22,140 nucleotides of DNA from an uncultured Clostridia bacterium (GTDB lineage: Bacteria; Bacillota; Clostridia; Christensenellales; Aristaeellaceae). The position numbers were made by a program, and so were the translations under genes. The stretch lies in the NCBI GenBank assembly GCA_937874275.1, contig CALNAU010000127.1, forward strand, positions 1 through 22,140. Direction: 5' to 3'. A model generated the notes under the pieces. It was not told the DNA's origin. It was given only the letters and a program-made list of their open reading frames with translations, and did not search any database. Position 1 is the first letter of the stretch, and each line of letters begins with the position of its first letter. This document shows, one piece after another, positions 5,968 to 13,589 of the stretch.

Positions 5968-8835
5968 ATGACAAAGGTCAGACTCAAGGAAGTCACCAAA
6001 GAACTGAATCAAAAAGCGGGCGTTATCATGGCGGAAACCGAGCGCCTGAAACGCAACGCTGACATCCTGATGCAGATGCTGCGCCAGCAGGAGAACCAGT
6101 TTCTCCGGCAGGAGGAGGAAGAACGCCTCCGCATCAAGTATGAGCAACAGCAGGAAATGCTGCAGCAGCAGACCAAGGCCTGGACGATGCCGGATGATGA
6201 ACCGGCAGAGGAGCCGGCGCCCGCGGCGGAGGCTAAGGCTGATACAGAACCTGCGCCTGAAGCGGCAAAGCCTGTTCAGGAAGCCAAGCCTGCTCCCAAG
6301 GCGGAGGAAGCGCCAACAGTATCCGCGGAAGCGGAACCTGCTGTCGCGGCTAAGCCGGTTGCACCGGCTCAGCCGGAAGCCCAGCCTCAAGAAACCGTGG
6401 CCGCAGCACAGCCTGCGACGCCGGTCGAAGCAGAACAAGCAAAGCCAGCACAACCTGCGGCACCGGCAAAACCTGTTGCTACCCGTCCTGCGGCAGGCGC
6501 ACAACAATATGGCCGCCCGGCACCCGGCGCACAGCAGTATGGCCGTCCGGCACCTGGCGCGCAGCAGTATGGCCGCCCGGCACCTGGAGCGCAGCAGTAT
6601 GGCCGCCCGGCACCCGGTGCGCAGCAGTATGGCCGCCCGGCGCCCGGTGCGCAGCAGTATGGCCGCCCGGCCCCTGGGGCACAACAGTATGGCCGCCCAG
6701 CCCCCGGCGCACAGCAGTATGGCCGCCCGGCGCCCGGTGGGCAGCAATACGGACGTCCGGCGCCTGGCGCTGGTGGCCGACCCGCACAGGGCCCCTATGG
6801 CCGCCCTGCCGGCGGCGCGCGTCCTGGTGCACCCCGTGTGCGCAATGATGACGCGCCCCTGGTCCTTGAAAAAGAGCGCGTCAGCAATTACGATCCGAAC
6901 AAAAAGAATTACAACCGTCAGCATGATCCCGAGCGGGTCAGCCGCACCAAACGCCAGATTGCCAGAACCGGCTATGGCCAGTTTGATGATGTGGTTCGCG
7001 GCGGAAAACGCGCCCGCAGTAAAAAGCCCTCTGCGCAGCAGATGATGGCGCCCATTAAGATTGAAAAGGCCTATATGACCGCCGAGACCATCACGGTGAA
7101 GGACTTGACGGAGCGCATCGGCCGCCCAGCCGGTGAGATTCTCAAGAAGCTGCTGCTGCTTGGCAACTTGGCCAACATCAACAGCGAGTTGGACTTTGAT
7201 ACCGCGTCATTGGTGTGCAGCGAGTTCGGCGTTGAGCTGGAGATGAAGCTGGACAAAACAGCAGAAGACGCCTTGATTGAGGTAGCGGTGGCTGAGGACG
7301 ATGAGAAGGACCTGGAGCCGCGTCCCCCGGTCATTACCATCATGGGTCACGTCGACCACGGCAAGACCTCTTTGCTGGACTATATCCGCGAAGCGCATGT
7401 CACCAAGACCGAGGCCGGCGGCATTACCCAGCACATCGGCGCCTACTCGGTGTCCCTGCGCGGTGAGCGCATCACTTTCCTGGATACACCCGGCCACGAA
7501 GCCTTCACGGCCATGCGTGCGCGCGGTGCGCAGGCCACGGATATCGCCGTGCTGGTGGTGGCGGCGGATGACGGCGTGATGCCCCAGACGGTAGAAGCCA
7601 TCAACCACGCCAAAGCGGCCAATGTACCGATTATTGTGGCCATCAACAAGATGGACAAGGAAACCGCCAACCCCAACCGCATTATGCAAGATTTGACCAG
7701 CTACAACCTGGTAGCCGAAGAGTGGGGCGGTGACACCATCATGGTGCCCGTCAGCGCGCTGACCGGCGAAGGCGTTGACCAACTGCTTGACATGATACTG
7801 CTGCAGGCCGAGGTGCTTCAGCTGCGTGCCAACCCCAACCGCAAGGCGCAGGGCGTCATCATCGAGGCGAAGCTGGACAAGAGCCGTGGCCCGCTGGCAA
7901 CCGTGCTGCTGCAAAACGGCACCCTGCATGTGGGCGACAGCATCATCGCCGGCACCGCGTCTGGCCGTGTGCGTGCCCTGCAAAACGACCGAGGAGAGCG
8001 CGTACAGTCCGCCGGCCCCTCCATGCCGGTTGAGATTTCCGGCTTTACCGATGTGCCGTCCGCCGGTGATGAAATGATTGCTGTTGACGACGACCGCCTG
8101 ACCCGCCAGGTAGCCGAGGAGCGCAAAGACAAGGAACGCGAGCAGCGTGTCGCCGCTGCCTCCAAGGTCACGCTGGATAACCTGTTTGACAACATCTCCG
8201 AGGGCAAGATTGAAACCCTCAATCTCATTGTCAAGGCCGACGTGCAGGGCTCCGTGGAGGCTGTTCGCCAGGCGCTTGAGAAGCTGTCTACTGATCAGGT
8301 CAAGATTCGCGTGCTGCACGCGGGCGTTGGCGCCATCACCAAGGACGACGTCAACCTGGCCTCCGCCTTTGGCGCGATTATCATCGGCTTTAACATCCGT
8401 CCGGACAACAACGCCAGGGATATTGCCGAGAAGGAAGAAGTGGACATCCGGCTGTACCGCGTCATCTACCAGGCCATCGAGGATATCGAGAAGGCCATGA
8501 AGGGTATGCTGGAGCCTGAGTTCAAGGAGAATCTGCTGGGGCACGCCGAGGTGCGCAACGTATTCCGCATCACCGGTGCGGGCACCATTGCCGGCTGCTA
8601 TGTCACCGACGGCAAGGTACAGCGCAACGCGTCCGTGCGACTGCTTCGTGACAATGTGGTCATCTTTGAGGGCAAGCTGTCATCGCTGCGCCGCTTTAAG
8701 GATGACGTGCGCGAAGTGGCCTCCGGCTACGAATGTGGTATCGGGCTGGAAGGCTACAATGACATCAAGGAAAAAGATGTGATTGAGTGCTTCGTGATGG
8801 AAGAAGTCGAGCCTAAGGGAGGTGCACGTGCCTAA
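5968..8835 (+). CDS. infB: Translation initiation factor IF-2
   Basis: IF-2 is the GTPase that brings initiator fMet-tRNA to the 30S subunit and promotes subunit joining. The 955 residues begin with a charged, glutamine-rich, probably coiled-coil stretch (about 1-70), then a Pro/Ala/Glu-rich disordered linker, nine copies of a QQYGRPAPGA repeat (about 177-266), a Gly/Pro/Arg-rich tail, an IF2_N domain (about 370-425), and the GTPase core with GHVDHGKT at 460-467, DTPGHE at 506-511, NKMD at 560-563 and SAL as G5. Domains II, III and the C-terminal C1/C2 regions follow in full. The start is supported by GGAGG at 5952-5956 and AAGGA at 5959-5963. Only the linker repeat is odd; the catalytic part is intact. 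Confidence 0.97.
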   Translation: MTKVRLKEVTKELNQKAGVIMAETERLKRNADILMQMLRQQENQFLRQEEEERLRIKYEQQQEMLQQQTKAWTMPDDEPAEEPAPAAEAKADTEPAPEAAKPVQEAKPAPKAEEAPTVSAEAEPAVAAKPVAPAQPEAQPQETVAAAQPATPVEAEQAKPAQPAAPAKPVATRPAAGAQQYGRPAPGAQQYGRPAPGAQQYGRPAPGAQQYGRPAPGAQQYGRPAPGAQQYGRPAPGAQQYGRPAPGAQQYGRPAPGGQQYGRPAPGAGGRPAQGPYGRPAGGARPGAPRVRNDDAPLVLEKERVSNYDPNKKNYNRQHDPERVSRTKRQIARTGYGQFDDVVRGGKRARSKKPSAQQMMAPIKIEKAYMTAETITVKDLTERIGRPAGEILKKLLLLGNLANINSELDFDTASLVCSEFGVELEMKLDKTAEDALIEVAVAEDDEKDLEPRPPVITIMGHVDHGKTSLLDYIREAHVTKTEAGGITQHIGAYSVSLRGERITFLDTPGHEAFTAMRARGAQATDIAVLVVAADDGVMPQTVEAINHAKAANVPIIVAINKMDKETANPNRIMQDLTSYNLVAEEWGGDTIMVPVSALTGEGVDQLLDMILLQAEVLQLRANPNRKAQGVIIEAKLDKSRGPLATVLLQNGTLHVGDSIIAGTASGRVRALQNDRGERVQSAGPSMPVEISGFTDVPSAGDEMIAVDDDRLTRQVAEERKDKEREQRVAAASKVTLDNLFDNISEGKIETLNLIVKADVQGSVEAVRQALEKLSTDQVKIRVLHAGVGAITKDDVNLASAFGAIIIGFNIRPDNNARDIAEKEEVDIRLYRVIYQAIEDIEKAMKGMLEPEFKENLLGHAEVRNVFRITGAGTIAGCYVTDGKVQRNASVRLLRDNVVIFEGKLSSLRRFKDDVREVASGYECGIGLEGYNDIKEKDVIECFVMEEVEPKGGARA
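6496..6765 (+). repeat. Nine tandem 30-bp units in infB encoding (G)AQQYGRPAP
   Basis: Nine in-frame 30-base units run end to end. At protein level they are nearly identical, ten residues each with glycine replacing alanine before the last QQY; at DNA level they differ at scattered third positions (for example cacccggc, cacctggc, cgcccggt). The synonymous drift shows the array is not brand new and that the peptide is kept. A degenerate continuation (GGRPAQGPYGRPAGG) follows. It lies in the linker of IF-2 ahead of the IF2_N domain. Confidence 0.95.
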
Positions 8836-9214
8836 TTTCCGCAACGACCGCATCCAGGAAGAACTCAAGCGGGAGATAGACCGCATCATCCGCGATGATT
8901 TGGATGATCCTCGCCTGACCGGCACCTATTCCATTACCCGCGTCGATGTGGCGCGCGACCTCAGCCATGCCAAGGTTTATGTCAGCGTATTGGAAGAGGA
9001 GGCCCGCCCCAATGTGTTCAAGGCGCTCAAAAGCGGTGCCGGTTTCATTCGGCGCGAATTGACGCGCAATATGATCATCCGGCACGTGCCGGAGTTACAG
9101 TTTGTTGAGGACCATAACATCGCCTACGGTATTCGCATCAACGAACTGCTTAAGCAGGTTGGTGCTGATGGGAGCCGTGCACAGCATGACGATGAACAAC
9201 CAGAAGAACATTGA
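8828..9214 (+). CDS. rbfA: 30S ribosome-binding factor RbfA
   Basis: RbfA binds the free 30S subunit and helps mature the 5' end of 16S rRNA. The product is 128 residues with the KH-like family pattern: RNDRIQEELKREIDRII, DDPRLTG, ITRVDVARDLSHAKVYVSV, and GFIRRELTRNMIIRHVPEL. I prefer GTG 8828 to GTG 8822, because AAGGGAGG at 8815-8822 is a strong ribosome binding site five bases before 8828 and overlaps the other candidate. It overlaps the infB stop by eight bases, and the acidic C-terminal tail (DDEQPEEH) overlaps the start of nrnA. Standard place after infB. Confidence 0.95.
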   Translation: MPNFRNDRIQEELKREIDRIIRDDLDDPRLTGTYSITRVDVARDLSHAKVYVSVLEEEARPNVFKALKSGAGFIRRELTRNMIIRHVPELQFVEDHNIAYGIRINELLKQVGADGSRAQHDDEQPEEH

Positions 9215-10172
9215 GTATGCAGAAATCCTCCGCCTGATTGGGCAAGCAGAGCGAGTTTTGCTCTGCACCCATCTGGCGCCTGATGGTGATGCGCTGGGGT
9301 CTATGTTGGCGCTTGGCTCTCTGGTTAAGCGCATGGGCAAGCAAGTTACCATGATCTGTCATGACCCGGTACCCGGCTACCTGGTGTTTCTGCCCGGCCA
9401 ACAGGCCATCAAGCTCCCGGCCCAAGCGGCTCAGGAGCATTTTGATTTGGCAATTTCGGTGGATGCTTCAGATGCGGAGCGTCTGGGCGATAGCCATGCG
9501 CTATTTGCCAAATGCCCTGTCACCATCCAGATGGACCACCACCAAACAAATACCCGTTTTGCCCAGCATAACCTGGTGCTTGCACAGTTGCCTGCCTCCG
9601 GCAGCGTGGTATTTCCGCTGTTTGAGGCGGCCGGGCTGCCGATTACAAGGGAAGAAGCCATCTACCTGTATACCGCCATCAGCACCGATACGGGCAACTT
9701 CTGCTTTGGCCATATCAGCGATGTCACATTCGAGCAGGTGGCAGCCACCATGCGCGCGGGCTTACCCCTGGTGGAGACCGCGAGACAGCTGCACCTCATG
9801 CGCGAGAAGGAACAGGTGCTGATGCTGGGGCGCGCGCTCAACAGCCTCAAGTTCTTCATGGATGGCCGCCTGAGCGGCATGGAAATAACCCAGCAGGATT
9901 ATCTTGACTGTGGCGCCACGGATGAGCACACGGACAAGATTGTCAACCACGGCCTGTATATCCCGGGGGTACAGATGTGTTACCTGGCCAATGAAACGCA
10001 GGATGGCATCAAGTTCAGTCTGCGCAGCATCGCGCCTTACCGTGTATCAGATATCGCTTTCCGTTTGGGCGGCGGCGGACACGCCCAGGCTGCGGGATGT
10101 ACCATCCACAAGCCTTTGGCCGAGGCCGTACAGATTGTTCGTCATGCCATGGAAAGCGAGCTGTCCTCTTGA
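9186..10172 (+). CDS. nrnA: DHH-DHHA1 phosphoesterase, NrnA-type nanoRNase / pAp phosphatase
   Basis: Bifunctional enzyme of the DHH family; characterised members degrade 2-5 nucleotide RNAs and dephosphorylate pAp. The 328 residues show the metal-binding motifs in order: THLAPDGDALGS at 28-39, an aspartate in SVDASDAE, DHHQTN at 117-122, and STDTGNF. The C-terminal DHHA1 domain ends with the substrate-binding GGGGHAQAAG. The start is the least certain part: ATG at 9168, 9186 and 9192 and GTG at 9177 are all in frame. I chose 9186 for its distance from GGGAG at about 9169-9173 and the family N-terminus. It overlaps rbfA, and its stop overlaps the truB start in TTGA. The position between rbfA and truB is common in Firmicutes. 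Confidence 0.92.
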   Translation: MTMNNQKNIEYAEILRLIGQAERVLLCTHLAPDGDALGSMLALGSLVKRMGKQVTMICHDPVPGYLVFLPGQQAIKLPAQAAQEHFDLAISVDASDAERLGDSHALFAKCPVTIQMDHHQTNTRFAQHNLVLAQLPASGSVVFPLFEAAGLPITREEAIYLYTAISTDTGNFCFGHISDVTFEQVAATMRAGLPLVETARQLHLMREKEQVLMLGRALNSLKFFMDGRLSGMEITQQDYLDCGATDEHTDKIVNHGLYIPGVQMCYLANETQDGIKFSLRSIAPYRVSDIAFRLGGGGHAQAAGCTIHKPLAEAVQIVRHAMESELSS

Positions 10173-11086
10173 ACGGGGTAATCAATCTCATCAAGCCGCC
10201 GGGCACATCATCAGCGCAGGCGGTTTCTTTTGTTAAACGGCTAACTGGCCAGAAAGTTGGCCATGCCGGTACGCTGGATCCGGATGCCAGCGGTGTGTTG
10301 CCCATCATGGTTGGTAAAGCAACGAGCCTGTTTGACTATATCGCGCAGGAAGAAAAGATATATGTGACCGAGATTGCCTTTGGTGCGGCCACCGATACAC
10401 AGGACGCGTCAGGCCAGGTGATTCAGACTGGGACCAACTACCCTTCTGAACATGCATTGCGAAGGATTCTACCGGCCTTTGTTGGGAATGTGATGCAGCA
10501 GCCTCCCGCATATTCTGCCATCAAGCAAGGGGGAAAACGGCTGTATGACTTGGCGCGGCAAGGCGTTGCAGTGCAGGCAGCGCCACGTCCCATCCACATA
10601 GGCGGCATCGACCTGTTGAGGCCAACACCGCGACATGGATACATGTTAAGGGTCTATTGCGGCAAAGGGACCTATATCCGCACCCTATGCCACGATATCG
10701 GCACAGCAGTGGGCTGTCCGGCGCATATGCGCATCCTGATACGGGAAGGCACCGGCCCCTTTGACATAGGGCAAGGAATTACCATGGAAGAGCTGGAACA
10801 AATCATCGGGCAGGGGAACGCTCCCGCAAGCTGGCTGACAAGCCCTGCTGAAGTGTTAGCTCACTTGCCACGGGTCATCGTGCCGAGGCGATACTGGAAA
10901 CAGTGTGTGAATGGGGCAGCGTTGTCTATTGAAGGGCTGTCGGATGCAGCCGATGTAGCCGACGGTGCACTGCTCACCTTGTACTGTGGGGACGCATTCA
11001 TCGGCCTCTATGAACGCAGGGGAGAGCAGTTTCGGGTGCGCGTGATGCTGTTTGACCCACAGGGGTCATCTGCCGCTTTTTCTTGA
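10169..11086 (+). CDS. truB: tRNA pseudouridine(55) synthase TruB
   Basis: Converts U55 in the T-loop of tRNAs to pseudouridine. From the TTG at 10169 the product is 305 residues, normal for the family. The N-terminus NGVINLIKPPGTSS is typical, and the catalytic aspartate is D37 in GHAGTLDPDASGVLP. PPAYSAIKQGGKRLYDLAR and GTYIRTLCHDIG are the other hallmark blocks, and a PUA-like region follows after about residue 235. TTG is chosen because the family begins here and it overlaps the nrnA stop as TTGA. No strong Shine-Dalgarno is seen, so translation probably depends on coupling. ribF, which often follows truB, is absent. Confidence 0.95.
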   Translation: MNGVINLIKPPGTSSAQAVSFVKRLTGQKVGHAGTLDPDASGVLPIMVGKATSLFDYIAQEEKIYVTEIAFGAATDTQDASGQVIQTGTNYPSEHALRRILPAFVGNVMQQPPAYSAIKQGGKRLYDLARQGVAVQAAPRPIHIGGIDLLRPTPRHGYMLRVYCGKGTYIRTLCHDIGTAVGCPAHMRILIREGTGPFDIGQGITMEELEQIIGQGNAPASWLTSPAEVLAHLPRVIVPRRYWKQCVNGAALSIEGLSDAADVADGALLTLYCGDAFIGLYERRGEQFRVRVMLFDPQGSSAAFS

Positions 11087-11111
11087 CAGCGCAAGCGTTT
11101 CCGTTTACTAT
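11083..11111 (+). promoter_or_regulatory. Consensus sigma-A promoter overlapping the truB stop, driving the GntR gene
   Basis: A perfect TTGACA at 11083-11088 and TACTAT at 11106-11111 are separated by exactly 17 bases. The -35 box includes the TGA stop codon of truB. Transcription should start near 11118, some 20 bases before the regulator's ATG. It separates the regulator/fhs unit from the translation operon, although readthrough is possible because no terminator is visible after truB. Confidence 0.75.
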
Positions 11112-11138
11112 TGTCTTGCTATGGAAGGGACGAAGACT

Positions 11139-11834
11139 ATGAAAGCCAAAGGCATCAACGATGTAAGCAAACCAATCCGCGATATCGCGTATGAGACCCT
11201 CAAGCAGGCCATCATCACCGGTGAACTGCCTGCCGGTTCCCGTATTGTGGAGACGGTATACGCCAACAAACTACACATCAGCCGCACGCCATTGCGCGAG
11301 GCTTTTCGCAAGTTGGAGTTGGATGGTCTGGTTTCATGTGAAGTCAGGCGCGGCGTTATTGTGCGGGCGTTTACCATCGATGATATTGAAGAGATTTATG
11401 GAATCCGTAATGCCTTGATGCTGTTGATTACCCCTTCTGTGATGGCCAACATCAACGATCAGGATATCAGCGATTTGGAAGAAATCCTGAGCCGTATGGA
11501 TGTGAGCCAGCGGGATGAAGATTCGGAGGAATTGGCAATTCAAAATCGTCAATTCCACCGTCGTATTGAGTATATTTCTAACAAGAAACGTATCCTGCGT
11601 GTCATCGACAGCCAGGAAGAATATATCAAGCGGTTTTCTGCCATTGCCATCGCCAGCATTGTTCATCGCTCCCAGGCGCATGGGGAACACCACCAGATGC
11701 TGCAATACCTCAAGGACCGTGACCAGCAGCGCTTTGACGAACTGATGCAGCGCCACCTGGAGGAGAGCAAAGAGGTTTGCCTGAAAGCTGTTGATGGCCG
11801 CATCGGCAAGTTTACCGATATCAAGAATTCTTAA
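11139..11834 (+). CDS. GntR-family transcriptional regulator, FadR/FCD subfamily
   Basis: A 231-residue DNA-binding regulator. The N-terminal winged helix shows IRDIAYETLKQAIITGEL, then ISRTPLREAFRKLELDGLV (the recognition helix region) and RRGVIVRAFTIDD. The C-terminal all-helical FCD ligand domain carries the histidines expected for metal or carboxylate binding in FHRRIE, GEHHQML and QRHLEES. Such regulators usually sense small organic acids; the ligand here is unknown. ATG 11139 is preferred over ATG 11121, because GGAAGGGA at 11123-11130 lies eight bases before it and overlaps the alternative. It is 43 bases upstream of fhs on the same strand, so it may control that gene and itself; this is inference. 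Confidence 0.9.
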   Translation: MKAKGINDVSKPIRDIAYETLKQAIITGELPAGSRIVETVYANKLHISRTPLREAFRKLELDGLVSCEVRRGVIVRAFTIDDIEEIYGIRNALMLLITPSVMANINDQDISDLEEILSRMDVSQRDEDSEELAIQNRQFHRRIEYISNKKRILRVIDSQEEYIKRFSAIAIASIVHRSQAHGEHHQMLQYLKDRDQQRFDELMQRHLEESKEVCLKAVDGRIGKFTDIKNS

Positions 11835-11849
11835 CAGCCAAGGCTGTTA
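11832..11849. promoter_or_regulatory. Perfect palindrome between regulator and fhs (operator or hairpin)
   Basis: TAACAGCC and GGCTGTTA form an eight-base perfect inverted repeat around a central AA; it begins with the stop codon of the GntR-type gene and lies 28 bases before the fhs start. No T-run follows, so a classical terminator is unlikely. It could be an operator for the neighbouring regulator or an RNA hairpin between two cotranscribed genes. It does not match the usual FadR-type T-GT-N-AC-A operator. Function is not known. Confidence 0.5.
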
Positions 11850-11877
11850 TAGTTTGAAAAATGCATAGGAGGTCCCC

Positions 11878-13548
11878 ATGAACGATATTGAGATTGCCCA
11901 ATCTGCAAGCATGCTTCCCATTCAGGAGGTTGCAGACAGGCTGCAGCTCAAGCCCGAGTCGCTCTCGCCTTATGGCAGGTACATCGCCAAGGTTGATCCC
12001 TTACAGTACCGGGATACGCCTGACCGCGCCAAGCTCATTTTGGTTACGGCCATCACGCCCACCCCTGCCGGTGAGGGCAAGACCACCATCAGCATCAGCC
12101 TGGCGGATGGCCTAACCTATCTTGGCAAATCGTCCATGCTGGCATTGCGCGAGCCTTCCCTTGGACCGGTATTCGGCATGAAGGGCGGCGCTACAGGCGG
12201 CGGCTATGTACAGGTGCTGCCGATGGAGAATATCAACCTTCATTTCACGGGCGACCTGCATGCGATTACAGCTGCCAACAACCTGTTGGCAGCCATGGTG
12301 GACAACCATATTCAGCAGGGCAATGAGCTGCAGATTGACCCCCGGCGCATCAATTTCCGCCGCTGTATGGACCTTAACGACCGTCAGCTGCGCAGCGTTG
12401 TCAGCGGCCTGGGCGGCGACAAGAATGGCGTGCCGCGCGAAGATGGGTTTGATATCACCGCGGCCAGCGAGGTGATGGCGACATTCTGCATGGCACAGGA
12501 TATGCAGGACCTCAAGCAGCGCCTCGGTCGTATCGTGGTGGCTCGCAACATGGAGGGCAAGCCGGTTACCTGCAGCCAGATTGGTGCGCAGGGGGCCATG
12601 GCCGCGCTTCTGCGTGATGCCGCAATGCCCAACCTGGTACAGACCATCGACCATACCCCCTGCCTGATTCATGGCGGGCCTTTTGCCAACATCGCCCATG
12701 GCTGCAACAGCGTTATTGCTACACGCCTGGCCATGAAGTTGGCCGATTATGTGATTACCGAAGCTGGCTTCGGCGCCGACCTGGGTGCCGAGAAGTTCCT
12801 GGATATCAAGTGCCGCCAGAGCGGCTTGTGGCCGGATTGTGTGGTGTTGGTAGCCACCATCAGGGCGCTCAAGCATCACGGTGGTGTGCAGAAGCCCGAC
12901 CTGAATAAGGAAAACGTGGCTGCCCTTGAAACCGGTATGGATAACCTGCGCAGGCACATCCAGAATATCCGCGATGTATGGCAGTTGCCTGTGGTGGTGG
13001 CACTCAATCACTTCAGCAGCGATACGCAGGCGGAGATTGACACGGTGCTGCATGCGATGGAGCGGGAGGGTGTACCCTGCCGGTTTAGCGACGGATGGGC
13101 CAAGGGCGGTGAAGGCGCGGCCGATTTGGCACAGTGCGTGGCCGATTTGCTGGAGAAGAACCAGAAGGAGCCGACGCCCTCTTACACCTATCCCGCGGAA
13201 GCCGGCCTTCAGCAGAAGATTGAAACGCTGGCCAAGCGCATTTACCACGCCGGCAGCGTGAGCTTTGCCGGGAAGAGCAAGGCGATCATTAAACAGTTAG
13301 AGGATGATGGCTACGCTGGCGCGCCCGTGTGCATTGCGAAGACGCAATATTCATTCAGTGACAATGCCAAACTGCTCAATGCGCCGGAGGGATATGAGCT
13401 GACCATCCGTGACGTTCGCTTGTCGGCGGGTGCCGGATTTGTGGTTGCGTTTGCGGGCGATATCATTGCCATGCCGGGTCTGCCGCGTGTACCCGCTGCT
13501 TTGCAGGTGGACGTGGATAACAATGGCGTAATAAAGGGTATATTCTAA
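11878..13548 (+). CDS. fhs: Formate--tetrahydrofolate ligase
   Basis: ATP-dependent synthesis of 10-formyltetrahydrofolate from formate and tetrahydrofolate, used for purines, fMet-tRNA formylation or, in acetogens, the Wood-Ljungdahl pathway. The 556 residues match the usual length. The nucleotide-binding loop TPTPAGEGKTT is at 60-70, followed by LREPSLGPVFGMKGGATGGG, NLHFTGDLHAI, the DMNDR-like LNDRQLR block, EAGFGADLGAEKF and a C-terminal AGFVVAFAGDIIAMPGLPR block. AGGAGGT at 11867-11873 gives an excellent ribosome binding site. No other folate gene lies nearby, so the window does not tell which pathway it serves. Probably cotranscribed with the GntR-type regulator. Confidence 0.97.
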   Translation: MNDIEIAQSASMLPIQEVADRLQLKPESLSPYGRYIAKVDPLQYRDTPDRAKLILVTAITPTPAGEGKTTISISLADGLTYLGKSSMLALREPSLGPVFGMKGGATGGGYVQVLPMENINLHFTGDLHAITAANNLLAAMVDNHIQQGNELQIDPRRINFRRCMDLNDRQLRSVVSGLGGDKNGVPREDGFDITAASEVMATFCMAQDMQDLKQRLGRIVVARNMEGKPVTCSQIGAQGAMAALLRDAAMPNLVQTIDHTPCLIHGGPFANIAHGCNSVIATRLAMKLADYVITEAGFGADLGAEKFLDIKCRQSGLWPDCVVLVATIRALKHHGGVQKPDLNKENVAALETGMDNLRRHIQNIRDVWQLPVVVALNHFSSDTQAEIDTVLHAMEREGVPCRFSDGWAKGGEGAADLAQCVADLLEKNQKEPTPSYTYPAEAGLQQKIETLAKRIYHAGSVSFAGKSKAIIKQLEDDGYAGAPVCIAKTQYSFSDNAKLLNAPEGYELTIRDVRLSAGAGFVVAFAGDIIAMPGLPRVPAALQVDVDNNGVIKGIF

Positions 13549-13589
13549 TTGTTGACTGAATCCCCGGATTTGACGAAAAGGAGTGTTCC

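Noticed and set aside
6496..6765. Tandem 30-base units considered as a CRISPR or minisatellite array
   Set aside because: There are no unique spacers, the units are in frame and encode a conserved peptide within IF-2, so it is a coding repeat.
5965..6924. Minus-strand open frame of 319 codons opposite the infB repeat
   Set aside because: The translation is low-complexity (Arg/Leu/Cys/Ala-rich), simply the mirror of the Pro/Ala/Gln repeat region; no independent start signals.
7207..8544. Long minus-strand open frame of 445 codons opposite infB
   Set aside because: It is antisense to the conserved GTPase core and later domains of IF-2, its peptide has no recognisable motif, and such shadows are common opposite GC-rich coding sequence.
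12112..13248. Minus-strand open frame of 378 codons opposite fhs
   Set aside because: Antisense to a fully conserved enzyme, with no family resemblance; explained by codon bias of fhs.
13549..13589. Possible promoter or terminator between fhs and the CapA-like gene
   Set aside because: TTGACT is present but no -10 box stands at the right distance, and the short AATC/GATT inverted repeat has no T-run; only the ribosome binding site before 13590 is supported.
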